Below, piece by piece: positions 1-7,056 of a stretch of DNA of 12,437 bases. This stretch comes from Planctomycetota bacterium (GTDB taxonomy: Bacteria; Planctomycetota; Planctomycetia; Isosphaerales; Isosphaeraceae): positions 1-12,437 of the forward strand of contig JAJYDH010000152.1 of the NCBI GenBank assembly GCA_021777685.1. The letters run 5' to 3'. The notes beneath the pieces are model-generated. The model had not been told where the DNA came from. It saw nothing but the letters and a program-made list of their open reading frames with translations, and did no database searches. How positions within the stretch are numbered: the first letter of the stretch is position 1; every line of letters starts with the position of its first letter. The position numbers and the translations under genes are program-made.

Positions 1-149
1 TCCGGTCCATGTAGACGCTCTCACTCATGCAATCTGGGCCGAGGAGCGGGAAATGGTGCTAACTTCGGCCCTGGAACGCGAGAAGCCCCGAAAAACCGTG
101 CCATCATCGTGATGGACTACCCGCGATTCGGCCGATCGGGAAAGCGATT

Positions 150-186
150 CCGACGCCCGTCCCGAGCGGAATCGGGCGGGCGTCGG
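150..186 (-). terminator. Hairpin 3' of the beta-helix gene, possible terminator
   Basis: An inverted repeat pairs 150-159 with 177-186 (10 bp) and 161-165 with 172-176 (5 bp), with one bulged T at 160 and a 6-base loop. It lies about 60 bases past the stop of the minus-strand gene ending at 248, where a terminator is expected. No real T-run follows on the minus strand, so Rho-independent termination is uncertain. The rest of 1-247 shows no convincing gene. A minus-strand ATG at 28-26 (reading MSESVYMDR off the left edge) could begin a gene outside the window, but it has no clear ribosome binding site. Confidence 0.4.
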
Positions 187-247
187 CTGATCTCGACAGG
201 TTTGTGAAGGCGGCACGGAGGCCCGGGAGCCGATCAAGCCAGGCTCA

Positions 248-1834
248 CTACTGGACGCTGCCGACGATCACATTGTTGATGATGATCTGACCGTCGGGGA
301 CGACGGTCCCGGTCGGGATGGTCGAGTTGGCGACGTAGGCCCGGTTGCCGATGATTGAGGAGTTGCCGATCGTCGAGCCGATGACGACCGACCCGGCGCC
401 GAGGGTGACATTGTCGCCGAAGGTGGTGCTCGAGGTCGGGGTGCCCTGGATCACCGCCCCGTCGCCGGCCGTGAACGACCGGCCGATCGCGATCCCGCCC
501 ACGAGGGTGGTCCTTGTGGCGATCGTGGTGACGACGGTGCCGGTGGTGGGATCGCCGGCGGCGTTGGAGCCGGTGGTCGTGACGGTCGTGGTCCCGGCGG
601 TCGCGGTCGGGGCGGAGGACGCGGTGGCCGTCGAGGTCGTGCTGGTGGTCGTCGTCACGCCGGTCCTGGTGTCGGTCGTGGTGGTGACGACGGTCGTGGT
701 CGTCGTCCCCCGGACCCCGCCCAGCGGCGAGTGGATCGACACGCCGTTGCCGAGGTGCGCGATCGAGCCGATCTTGATCGGCTGGCCCTCGTCGGCCCGG
801 ATCGTGTCATGCTTGCCGAGGGCTGGGATGACCTGGTGCGGCCCCTGGTCCAGCACCGAGATCCCGCCGATGAACCGCGCGGGGAACGAGTAGGCGTGGT
901 TGATGGCGATCGGCTGCTGCGTGCCGTCGGAGGAGAGGAACGTCGGCGTGCCCGAGGCCGGCTCGAACGCGACGGACTTCGAGCCCGGCTCGCTGCTGGC
1001 CCCCAGGACCGTGTTCAGGGCGCCGAAGAAGATCGACGAGCCCGAGGCGACCGCCGAGGGGACCGGTCCGCCGCTGGCCGCGCCGCCGGTCGCGGCGTTG
1101 CCGTGGAAGAGCGTGGCGTAGCCGCCGGCCAGCGCGGTCGAATTGGCGATCTCCCTGGAGGCGTTGGCCGGCGAGGTGTCGGTCGACGTCACCTTGACCA
1201 CCCTGCCCAGCGAGGGGTCGGACGCCTGGGCGTCGTCGGTCACGCTGGCGCCGGGAAGGACCCGGTAGCCGGCCGGCACGACCACGCCGGGGCCGACCCG
1301 CGCCAGGGCCCCGACGAACGCGCCGGGCTCGATGATCGCGCCGTCGATCTGGGCGTTGGGCCCGATCGAGGTCGCCGCCCCGCCCCGGGCTCCGATCGCC
1401 GCCGGCCCCTTGATCACCGCGCCGTCGCCGATCACCACGTTGTCGCCGACGAAGATCCCGGGCGACTGCGACTGGCCCTGCGGGTTGGCGATCAGCGTCG
1501 CGTTGTCCTGGATCGTCGTGCTCGAACCGATCAGGATCGAGCCCTTCGACGCGTTCAGCGTGACGTTCGGCGCGATGTAATCTCTCTGGCGGACCCTGAT
1601 CCGGTTCCCGCCGATGATCGTGTCCGATGGGTCGATGAACGTCGCCGCCGCGACCGGCGATGCGAACGGCAGGACCGGCGAATTCGGGCGGACCGGCACG
1701 CCCAGGCCCCCCGTGGCCAGCAGGGCCCGGACCTCGGCCGGGACCGACATCTGGCCGCTCATCACCAGCCGCGACTCCAGCCTCTCGTCGACGGGCCGAT
1801 ACGGACGCCAATCTCGCCGATCCCTGGTCTTCAT
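248..1834 (-). CDS. Tandem gamma-carbonic-anhydrase-like left-handed beta-helix surface protein
   Basis: 528 aa. The start is the ATG at 1834, because AAAGG (1846-1842) sits 7 bases before it; the longer 543-aa reading has no such site. Residues 16-27 carry a planctomycete LEPR-type N-terminal signature (ERLESRLVMSG), seen on exported or surface proteins. The body has two runs of hexapeptide-like repeats (I/V-G-x-x-x). Unit 1 (about 85-200) contains IGSSTTIQD (102-110), IFVGDNVVIGDGAVIKGPAA and a PAGYRVLPGASV end. Unit 2 (about 320-528) contains IRADEGQPIKIG (345-356), VSIHS (365-369) and a PTGTVVPDGQII end. Both match the gamma-carbonic anhydrases Cam/CamH and CcmM. Unit 1 keeps the Q-D pair but lacks the Arg, Asp and zinc His. 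Unit 2 keeps R346, D348, E349 and H368 but lacks Q-D and the other two zinc His. A Thr-rich insert (about 377-441) splits unit 2. Catalysis is therefore doubtful and a structural or surface role more likely. The fold is well supported, the function is not. Confidence 0.75.
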   Translation of the reverse strand: MKTRDRRDWRPYRPVDERLESRLVMSGQMSVPAEVRALLATGGLGVPVRPNSPVLPFASPVAAATFIDPSDTIIGGNRIRVRQRDYIAPNVTLNASKGSILIGSSTTIQDNATLIANPQGQSQSPGIFVGDNVVIGDGAVIKGPAAIGARGGAATSIGPNAQIDGAIIEPGAFVGALARVGPGVVVPAGYRVLPGASVTDDAQASDPSLGRVVKVTSTDTSPANASREIANSTALAGGYATLFHGNAATGGAASGGPVPSAVASGSSIFFGALNTVLGASSEPGSKSVAFEPASGTPTFLSSDGTQQPIAINHAYSFPARFIGGISVLDQGPHQVIPALGKHDTIRADEGQPIKIGSIAHLGNGVSIHSPLGGVRGTTTTTVVTTTTDTRTGVTTTTSTTSTATASSAPTATAGTTTVTTTGSNAAGDPTTGTVVTTIATRTTLVGGIAIGRSFTAGDGAVIQGTPTSSTTFGDNVTLGAGSVVIGSTIGNSSIIGNRAYVANSTIPTGTVVPDGQIIINNVIVGSVQ

Positions 1835-2145
1835 GAGATTGCCTTTGCGAATTGGCCCGCCTTGAGGCCAGTACGGCATACATGGCCGAGCACATCCCTT
1901 ATGCGCGGCCGTCGGACGGATTTTCTCGTATGGGGACTATACCCCACGTTCCCTGAGAAGGAAATTTAGGGCGATTGCACAAGCTGGGCGAGAACCCCCT
2001 TTCGACCTGAAGTGAACGGGGGATTGGCCAAAGACCGCCTTGGCGACGGCCGGGGGTTGGAGTAGCGTGTCGGCTCGCGTCAGGAACGCCTCTCGTGCGA
2101 GGGCCCGGAAGGCGCGACGGGCGGGAATTCGGAGCAAATCTGACG
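1835..2145. promoter_or_regulatory. Divergent intergenic region between beta-helix gene and larA-like gene
   Basis: This 311-base spacer separates two divergent genes, so it should hold both promoters. The only suggestive element is TATAGT on the minus strand at 1941-1936, inside a GGGG(ACTATA)CCCC block at 1932-1945. It could be a -10 box for the minus-strand gene about 100 bases away, but no good -35 hexamer lies at the right distance. On the plus side, GGAG at 2131-2134 precedes the ATG at 2146 by 11 bases. Longer open frames here are GC-driven. No repeat or RNA gene was recognised. Confidence 0.3.
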
Positions 2146-3498
2146 ATGGCAACAACTTCGGCCGAATCCCGCCGCTCGATCTCGCTCCCCTGGGGCGACG
2201 GCCCGCCCCTCCCGCTCGCGATCCCCGAGCACTGGGACGTGGCCGACGTCGCCCGGCCCGACCTGGCCGGCGCGATCGACGATTACCCCTCGGCGCTGGC
2301 CCGGGCGCTCGACGAGCCCGAGGGCGGCATGCGGATCGACGATCTCGCCCGACCCGGCTCGACCGTCGCGATCGTCGTCGACGACCCGTCGCGCTGGACC
2401 CCGGTCCGCGAGGCCCTGCCGATCCTCCTGGGACGCCTGCGGGACGCCGGAGTGGCGTCTTCGGACGTCACGATCAGCGTCGGGGTCGGCCGCCATCACG
2501 CCGTGGACGCGGATTCTATGCGTCTGAGGGTTGGCGACGCCGTCGCGGACGCCCACCGCTGCTTCAGCCCGCCGGTCGACGACCTCACGGATTACGACGA
2601 CCTGGGGACGACGCCCGAGGGGGTGCCGGTCCGGGTCTTCCGCCCGGTGGCGAGCGCGGACCTCCGGATCATGGTCGGCTCGGTCCTGCCGCACCTCCAG
2701 GCGGGGTTCGGCGGGGGATACAAGCTGATCTTCCCGGGCAGACGCCACCGGTCGACGCTCGCCGCCCTGCACCGGAAGGGGCTGGGAGGCGACCACGCGG
2801 GGCGACTGCTGGGGTCGGACGCGACGGGCAACCCGATGCGGCGGGCGATCCGGTCGGCGGCGGCGAGGCTCGGGCCTTGCCTGTCGATCAGCCACCTGCT
2901 CGGGCCGCCGGGGACCGTTCTGCACGTCGCCGCCGGCCACCCCGACCCGGTGCAGGACCGCCTGGCGGCCGAGGCCCGCCGGCGGTTCCGGGCGCCCGAG
3001 ATGGACCCCTCCACGGTCGACGTCGTGGTGGCCGGCAACGACCCCTGGCCGGGCGACCCGATGATGAGCTTCAAGGTCCTGCTCCAGAACCGCGCCGCGG
3101 GCCGGCCGGGCGGGGTCCTGGTGGGTTTCTTCCGGACCGACCCCGGCGAGATCGACCGGTCGGTGCCGATGTCGACGCTCCGGGGGATCGCCGCCACGGG
3201 GATGGCCGGGGGCTGGGCGATCCGCCGGGGGCTGGCCGTGGTCGACCGGGTCGTCTCGACCCTCCACACCCCCAGCGAGTTCCTGATCCGCTGGGCCAGG
3301 GAGCTGGTCGTCGACCGGACCGTCCTGGTCTACGCCCCGCCGCTTCACGACAAGATCGGCCCTCATCTCGGCCCGATCCGCGTCTTCGACGACCAGTCCA
3401 GGCTCTGGGAGGCCGCCGAGGCCGCGCTCCCCCGAACCGCCGCCCCCCGCTGCCGAGTCTTCCCGCAAGGCGGGCTGACGTACTGCCCGGTCCCCTGA
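2146..3498 (+). CDS. LarA-family (DUF2088) nickel-dependent racemase-like protein
   Basis: 450 aa, close to the usual length of lactate racemase LarA. The start is the ATG at 2146 (GGAG 11 bases upstream, MATTSAESRR); an in-frame ATG at 2095 lacks support. LarA interconverts D- and L-lactate, or racemises related 2-hydroxyacids, with a covalently bound nickel pincer nucleotide. Recognisable signatures are VDDPSRWTP (78-86, matching the D-x-x-R of LarA), GVGRHH (113-118), LPHLQAGFGGGYKLIFPG (181-198) and H209. The spacing H183-K193-H209 (10 and 16 residues) equals that of the catalytic His174, cofactor-binding Lys184 and nickel-ligand His200 of Lactobacillus LarA as I recall them; D80, R83 and H117 fit Asp72, Arg75 and His108. 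The residues are thus consistent with an active enzyme. The substrate cannot be told, since the family contains many non-lactate racemases. No larB, larC or larE cofactor gene lies in this window. A repeat-filled spacer follows it. Confidence 0.85.
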   Translation: MATTSAESRRSISLPWGDGPPLPLAIPEHWDVADVARPDLAGAIDDYPSALARALDEPEGGMRIDDLARPGSTVAIVVDDPSRWTPVREALPILLGRLRDAGVASSDVTISVGVGRHHAVDADSMRLRVGDAVADAHRCFSPPVDDLTDYDDLGTTPEGVPVRVFRPVASADLRIMVGSVLPHLQAGFGGGYKLIFPGRRHRSTLAALHRKGLGGDHAGRLLGSDATGNPMRRAIRSAAARLGPCLSISHLLGPPGTVLHVAAGHPDPVQDRLAAEARRRFRAPEMDPSTVDVVVAGNDPWPGDPMMSFKVLLQNRAAGRPGGVLVGFFRTDPGEIDRSVPMSTLRGIAATGMAGGWAIRRGLAVVDRVVSTLHTPSEFLIRWARELVVDRTVLVYAPPLHDKIGPHLGPIRVFDDQSRLWEAAEAALPRTAAPRCRVFPQGGLTYCPVP

Positions 3499-3500
3499 GA

Positions 3501-3642
3501 GTGGTCAGTGGTCAGTGGTCAGTGGTCAGTGGGAAACGATAGAATTTCCGGGGTTCACCCGGAAAAGCGCCCGCAAACCAGCTATCTTTGAATCTGACCA
3601 CTGACCACTGACCACTGACCACTGACCACTGACCACTGACTG
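3501..3642. repeat. Inverted arrays of GTGGTCA heptads around a hairpin (cruciform or MITE-like)
   Basis: Four GTGGTCA units (3501-3528, plus a partial) face six TGACCAC units (3595-3636, plus a partial). The two arms are reverse complements. Between them is a nested 8-bp stem TTTCCGGG/CCCGGAAA (3545-3552 with 3558-3565, 5-base loop), and GATAG (3538-3542) can pair with CTATC (3582-3586). The whole could fold as a long hairpin in RNA or a cruciform in DNA. It fills most of the spacer between the larA-like stop and the MBL gene, so it may act as a transcript end or processing site. There is no transposase. Heptads of this kind read as spurious 'SGQWSVVSG' peptides if translated. Confidence 0.9.
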
Positions 3643-3663
3643 CTACCGCGAGAGGCCATGAAG

Positions 3664-4428
3664 ATGCCCGAGGTCCGGCTGATCCCGCTGGGGGTGGGCG
3701 ATGCCTTCACCGCCCGGCATTACACGACATGCCTGGCCCTGGGCGTCGACGACTCGTGGCTCCTGATCGACTGCCCGCATCCGGTCCGGAAGATGTGGCG
3801 CGAGGCGTCGATCGCGGCGCTGGGCTCGCCGCTCGACCTCGACCGGGTGGTCGGGGTGGCGATCACGCATCTGCACGCCGACCACGCCTCGGGGCTGGAG
3901 GACTTCGCCTACTTCACGCACTTCGGCCTGAGGCGCCGGGCGACCTGGCTGGCGCACCACGACGTCTCCGCCCGGCTCTGGGACGGCCTGCTCTCCGCCG
4001 GGATGGGCCGGATGCGGAACACGCCCGGAGGCGCCCCGACCCGCAAGCGGCTGGATGATTATGTGGACATGATCCCGCTCGATTTCGCCAGGCCCGTCGA
4101 GTTCGGCCCGTTCTCGATCGAGTGCCGCCCGACGATGCACTCGATCCCGACCACCGCCTTCCGGATCAGGGCCGCCGGCCGGACCTTCGCCTTCAGCGCC
4201 GATTCGGCGCACGATCCCTCGCTGATCGAATGGCTCGCCCCCGCCGACCTGATCGTCCACGAGGCGACCACGCTCGAACAGTCCAACGTCCACACCCCGT
4301 ACCACCACCTCGCCGCCCTCCCCGAGGAGTTGAGGGCGAAGATGCGCCTGTCGCACCTCCCCGACGACTTCGACCACGAGTCGAGCGCCATCGAGACGCT
4401 CCGCGAGGGGCGGTGCTACGTCATCTGA
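3664..4428 (+). CDS. MBL-fold metallohydrolase, RNase Z-like
   Basis: 254 aa from the ATG at 3664. GAGAGG at 3650-3655 lies 8 bases before this ATG but only 2 before the ATG at 3658, so the later start is preferred (MPEVRLIPLG); the two differ by two residues. All metal ligands of the metallo-beta-lactamase fold are visible: H69-x-H71-x-D73-H74 (THLHADHASG), H159 (MHSIPTTAFRI), D180 (FSADSAHD) and H231 (LSHLPDD). The pattern GVGDAF..., IDCP and FSADS resembles the RNase Z and arylsulfatase-like branch, whose members bind two zinc ions and cleave phosphodiesters or other esters. The tRNA-binding exosite arm of true RNase Z is not apparent, so a different substrate is likely. No signal peptide is seen, so it is probably cytoplasmic. 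It stands alone and converges with the minus-strand pair starting at 5258. Confidence 0.85.
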   Translation: MPEVRLIPLGVGDAFTARHYTTCLALGVDDSWLLIDCPHPVRKMWREASIAALGSPLDLDRVVGVAITHLHADHASGLEDFAYFTHFGLRRRATWLAHHDVSARLWDGLLSAGMGRMRNTPGGAPTRKRLDDYVDMIPLDFARPVEFGPFSIECRPTMHSIPTTAFRIRAAGRTFAFSADSAHDPSLIEWLAPADLIVHEATTLEQSNVHTPYHHLAALPEELRAKMRLSHLPDDFDHESSAIETLREGRCYVI

Positions 4429-4491
4429 GCTTGATCTATCAAGAGCCCGGGAGAACACATGAAAGATTGTGAATTTGTCATTCGCAAACTT

Positions 4492-4776
4492 TCACGGGAT
4501 AACGGCGATTTTGCCTTCCCCATACCATTTGACATCATCGCGGTCGAATATCGATGCCCAGAATCCAACCGACTTCTGCCCGTATTTGAAATCGATGATC
4601 GCGTTACCTCTCTTCTTTTTTGCCTGATCCGCCATCAGCCGCTTGACGTCGTCCAGATTTTTTAACTGAGCGGACTTGAACACTCCGCTGATCTCGACCC
4701 GGATCGATCGGAGCTCCCGCGCCCCTGGCGGGCAGCCCTCGACGAATTTGATGCCATCAAAGACCGAACTATACAT
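4492..4776 (-). CDS. Small YbjQ-like protein of unknown function
   Basis: 94 aa from the ATG at 4776. A strong site GGAGAGG, formed by the last codons of the upstream gene, precedes it. A longer frame upstream to 4929 overlaps that gene and is unlikely to be used. The segment MADQAKKKRGNAIIDFKYGQ followed by GFWASIFDRDDVKWYGEGKI resembles small proteins in which a helix is followed by 'GANA(I/V)(V/I)..(R/K)YGQ' and an edge strand. This recalls the YbjQ/heavy-metal-binding-like fold, but the match is weak and the metal-binding interpretation is untested. There is no signal peptide or membrane segment. It is the second gene of a coupled pair, starting 2 bases after the stop of the zinc-ribbon/DUF4177 gene, so the two products are probably made together. 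Codon use is less GC-rich than in the neighbours. Confidence 0.7.
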   Translation of the reverse strand: MYSSVFDGIKFVEGCPPGARELRSIRVEISGVFKSAQLKNLDDVKRLMADQAKKKRGNAIIDFKYGQKSVGFWASIFDRDDVKWYGEGKIAVIP

Positions 4777-4778
4777 CG

Positions 4779-5258
4779 TTACCTCTCCATAATGATGACG
4801 ATCTCGTCCCGCTGCCCACCAAGACCGTGCACACTCGCGGTCGCCACGCCCTTGAGTGACCAGCCTTGGCTGGCGTACGAATTCAGTGCTCCTTCCACTT
4901 TCTCCGGGTCGAACTTGCCGGAGAACCACTTATCCTTCTGGGTGACCACTTTATATTCGCGCCGGTGGCCGTTGCTTACCGGGCCTTCCGATGGCTCGGC
5001 ATTCATACGCGTTAGGATTGCATTCAAGACCTTCCAGACGTCTGTCAGTGACGCTTCGCGAGTGACGCCAACAAGGTCTTCTGCGAGGCCTTCGTGCAGG
5101 TAGTCGAGATTGACCGCACCTATACCTGAGAAAAGTTCGGAAGAAGGTCGTGGGACCACTAAGATTGTGCCGCAAGCCGGGCACTTCGCCCTGCGACCCG
5201 CGTGCTCATCCTTCGCCTTGAACATCCGACCGCACGAGCAGCCGACCTCGATCGACAT
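4779..5258 (-). CDS. Zinc-ribbon protein with C-terminal DUF4177 domain
   Basis: 159 aa. The start ATG at 5258 has GAGG 9 bases upstream. Residues 1-31 form a zinc ribbon with C7-x-C9 and C26-x-x-C29 (VGCSCG...KCPACG), a common N-terminal module in planctomycetes. Residues 100-158 (REYKVVTQ, then GALNSYASQGWSLKGV, ending IVIIMER) fit DUF4177, a small alpha/beta domain of unknown role. Between them (about 40-95) is a helical stretch with LTDVWKVLNAILTRMNAEPS. It is the first gene of a bicistronic unit: its last codons supply the ribosome binding site of the next gene. There is no membrane segment. Function is unknown; the ribbon suggests protein or nucleic-acid contact. The pair lies in a stretch of lower GC (about 4430-5460) than either flank. 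Confidence 0.8.
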   Translation of the reverse strand: MSIEVGCSCGRMFKAKDEHAGRRAKCPACGTILVVPRPSSELFSGIGAVNLDYLHEGLAEDLVGVTREASLTDVWKVLNAILTRMNAEPSEGPVSNGHRREYKVVTQKDKWFSGKFDPEKVEGALNSYASQGWSLKGVATASVHGLGGQRDEIVIIMER

Positions 5259-5556
5259 TATTGGGAACCTCGCGACCCTTCGTTGTATCTTCGGTGCCTC
5301 TCAAAACCCCAGCTATCATCCATGTTCCGATGACAGTATGCCAGAGTCCTGTCTCAAAAAAAGTTTCCGTAGCATTTCACGGCCATCCGCCAACTCGGAG
5401 TTGCGGGCGGTAAGAGGTTGATGAAGCCTGCGATACGATTGACAATTCTCCACAAACCCCGCATTGACCGATTCTGGAACCGGTTTCATAACATCTAGCA
5501 TGGAAGGATTTCAGGGGCAATCTCGGTCGGGCGGATTGGCCCGGAAAGCGTTCGCC
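5259..5556. promoter_or_regulatory. Divergent AT-richer spacer before the SGNH gene
   Basis: This 298-base spacer separates the start of the zinc-ribbon gene (minus) from the SGNH gene (plus) and should carry both promoters. It is noticeably less GC-rich than the right flank. The short frames in it (minus 5501-5316; plus from the TTG at 5464) have composition unlike the local genes. I see no clear -35/-10 pair, repeat or RNA gene. Confidence 0.3.
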
Positions 5557-6939
5557 ATGGATGGTCGAAGGAGACGGATCGCCCGCATCGCATTCGTCGC
5601 CGCCTGGTTCGTCGCCCTGGGCCTGGCCCTCAAGGCGGGCTCGACGGCCCCCGAGACCGGGCCGGAACACCTGATCGCGCTGCTCTCGATGGCCTACCTG
5701 GCGGCCTGGGGGCCGTTCTTCCTGCTCTCCGGGCGAGGCTCGGCCGCGCGGGCGGCCCGATTCGCGGCCTGCTCGGCCTCCCTCCACCTGGGGCTCTCCC
5801 TGTTCGAGTTGCCGGCGGCGGTCGGCCTCATCGACTACCGGACCGTCTTCCGGACGCCCACCCCGGCCTGGAAGCGGCCGGGCAACCGGCCCGACCCGGA
5901 CCTCGTCTTCGTCCGCGAGGGGCACCGGCGCGACCGGCTCCGGTTCCTCGGGGCGGATCGGAACCGGCTCCGAGGCGCGACCTCGCCCGGCCCCGTTTAC
6001 GAGTGCGACCTCAAGACCGACCGCAACGGATTCCGGAACCCGGTCGACCTGGCGAGGGCCGACGTCGTCATCCTCGGCGACTCGTTCATCGAGGGGCTGC
6101 AAGTCGCCGCGCCCGACCTCGTCTCGGCCCGCCTGGCCGATCGGCTGGGCTGCACGGTCGCCAACCTGGGCCGGACCGGCTACGGGCCGCAGCAGGAGGG
6201 GCACGTCCTCCGCCGGTTCGGCCTCGGCCTGTACCCGAAGACCTGCGTCTGGGCCTTCTACGAGGGGAACGACCTGCAAGACGTGGCGATGTACGACGCC
6301 GACCGCTCGCGAGCCGGCCGCGCCCGGCCCGAGTCGACCACGAGCGCCTGGTACACCCGGAGCCTGATCCGGAACGGCCTGGCCTGCCTGATCCGGACCC
6401 GGATCCACCCCGAGCCGACCTTGCTCGCGACCCGCCACGCCGGTCGATTCGCCGGCAGGTCGGACGTCTATTTCTCGTGCGGGGTCCACGAAGGCGAGAC
6501 GCTCCCCGAGGACCGCGAGACCTCGAAGGAACTGGCCCGGTTCCGCTCGATCCTGGCCGAGGCCCGCGACGCCTGCGACCGCGCGGGGGTCGACCTGGTC
6601 GTCGCCTTCGTGCCGGCCAAGTTCCGGGTCTATCGAGACTTCTGCACCTTCGGGCCCGATTCTCCCTGCCGGGACTGGCCGATCGACAACCTCCCGGCCG
6701 CCGTGGGGCAAGCCGTCGCCGCCGTCTCGCCCGAGGTCGGCTTCCTCGACCTCACCCCCCGCTTCCGCGCCGAGGCCGCCGCCGGGGCGATGCCCTACCT
6801 CGCCGACGACACCCACTGGTCCGCCGAGGGCCACCAGGCCGCCGCGCAAGCCCTCGGAGACTACCTCGCCGGCTGCCCCGATCGCGACCAGGCCACGACC
6901 CGGGCGCGGCTGGTCCGGGAAGTCCCCGACCGGCGTTGA
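5557..6939 (+). CDS. Membrane-anchored SGNH-family hydrolase or acyltransferase
   Basis: 460 aa from the ATG at 5557, chosen because GGAAAG lies 8 bases upstream and MDGRRRRIAR is a typical cytoplasmic start before a membrane helix; a TTG frame from 5464 adds unlikely sequence. Three hydrophobic segments (about 8-28, 38-58 and 66-91) precede a soluble domain. That domain holds the SGNH blocks: VILGDSFIEG (171-180, nucleophile S176), NLGRTGYG (203-210, oxyanion Gly), FYEGNDLQD (234-242, Asn) and DDTHWSAEGH (417-426, D418 and H420). These enzymes are serine esterases or, in the AlgX/AlgJ and PatB type, O-acetyltransferases or acetylesterases acting on cell-surface glycans. The DRNGFRN lead-in before the Ser block is common in such membrane-linked forms. 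No polysaccharide cluster or MBOAT gene is adjacent, so the substrate is unknown. The fold is confident, the reaction is not. Confidence 0.85.
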   Translation: MDGRRRRIARIAFVAAWFVALGLALKAGSTAPETGPEHLIALLSMAYLAAWGPFFLLSGRGSAARAARFAACSASLHLGLSLFELPAAVGLIDYRTVFRTPTPAWKRPGNRPDPDLVFVREGHRRDRLRFLGADRNRLRGATSPGPVYECDLKTDRNGFRNPVDLARADVVILGDSFIEGLQVAAPDLVSARLADRLGCTVANLGRTGYGPQQEGHVLRRFGLGLYPKTCVWAFYEGNDLQDVAMYDADRSRAGRARPESTTSAWYTRSLIRNGLACLIRTRIHPEPTLLATRHAGRFAGRSDVYFSCGVHEGETLPEDRETSKELARFRSILAEARDACDRAGVDLVVAFVPAKFRVYRDFCTFGPDSPCRDWPIDNLPAAVGQAVAAVSPEVGFLDLTPRFRAEAAAGAMPYLADDTHWSAEGHQAAAQALGDYLAGCPDRDQATTRARLVREVPDRR

Positions 6940-7056
6940 TCTTTACGAGGCCCTGGTTCCTCTTCGATCGGATCGCGGCCGGATCTACTCCCTCGGGCCG
7001 AATCCCGGTAGAATTGAGCCTGGCGATGATACCAGGGGTCCTTCGTTCCGAGACTC

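Noticed and set aside
25..237. Minus-strand 70-aa open frame at the left edge
   Set aside because: Arg/Ser-rich composition, no ribosome binding site, and a hairpin inside it; looks like a GC-driven frame.
731..1969. Plus-strand 412-aa frame and other frames over the beta-helix gene
   Set aside because: Asp/Arg/Gly-rich shadow translation; the minus-strand product has clear hexapeptide repeats and family motifs.
2080..3468. Minus-strand 462-aa frame and plus-strand 500-aa frame over the larA-like gene
   Set aside because: Low-complexity Arg/Asp/Pro products; the chosen frame has all LarA motifs with the expected spacing.
3545..3565. 8-bp stem as a stand-alone Rho-independent terminator of the larA-like gene
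   Set aside because: No T-run follows on either strand; better described as part of the larger inverted repeat.
4459..4665. Plus-strand 68-aa frame (MKDCEFVIRKL...)
   Set aside because: Antisense to the YbjQ-like gene, which has a strong ribosome binding site and coupling to its upstream neighbour; no family resemblance.
5377..6849. Minus-strand 490-aa frame opposite the SGNH gene
   Set aside because: Gly/Arg/Asp-rich mirror frame typical of high-GC DNA; the plus strand carries complete SGNH blocks.
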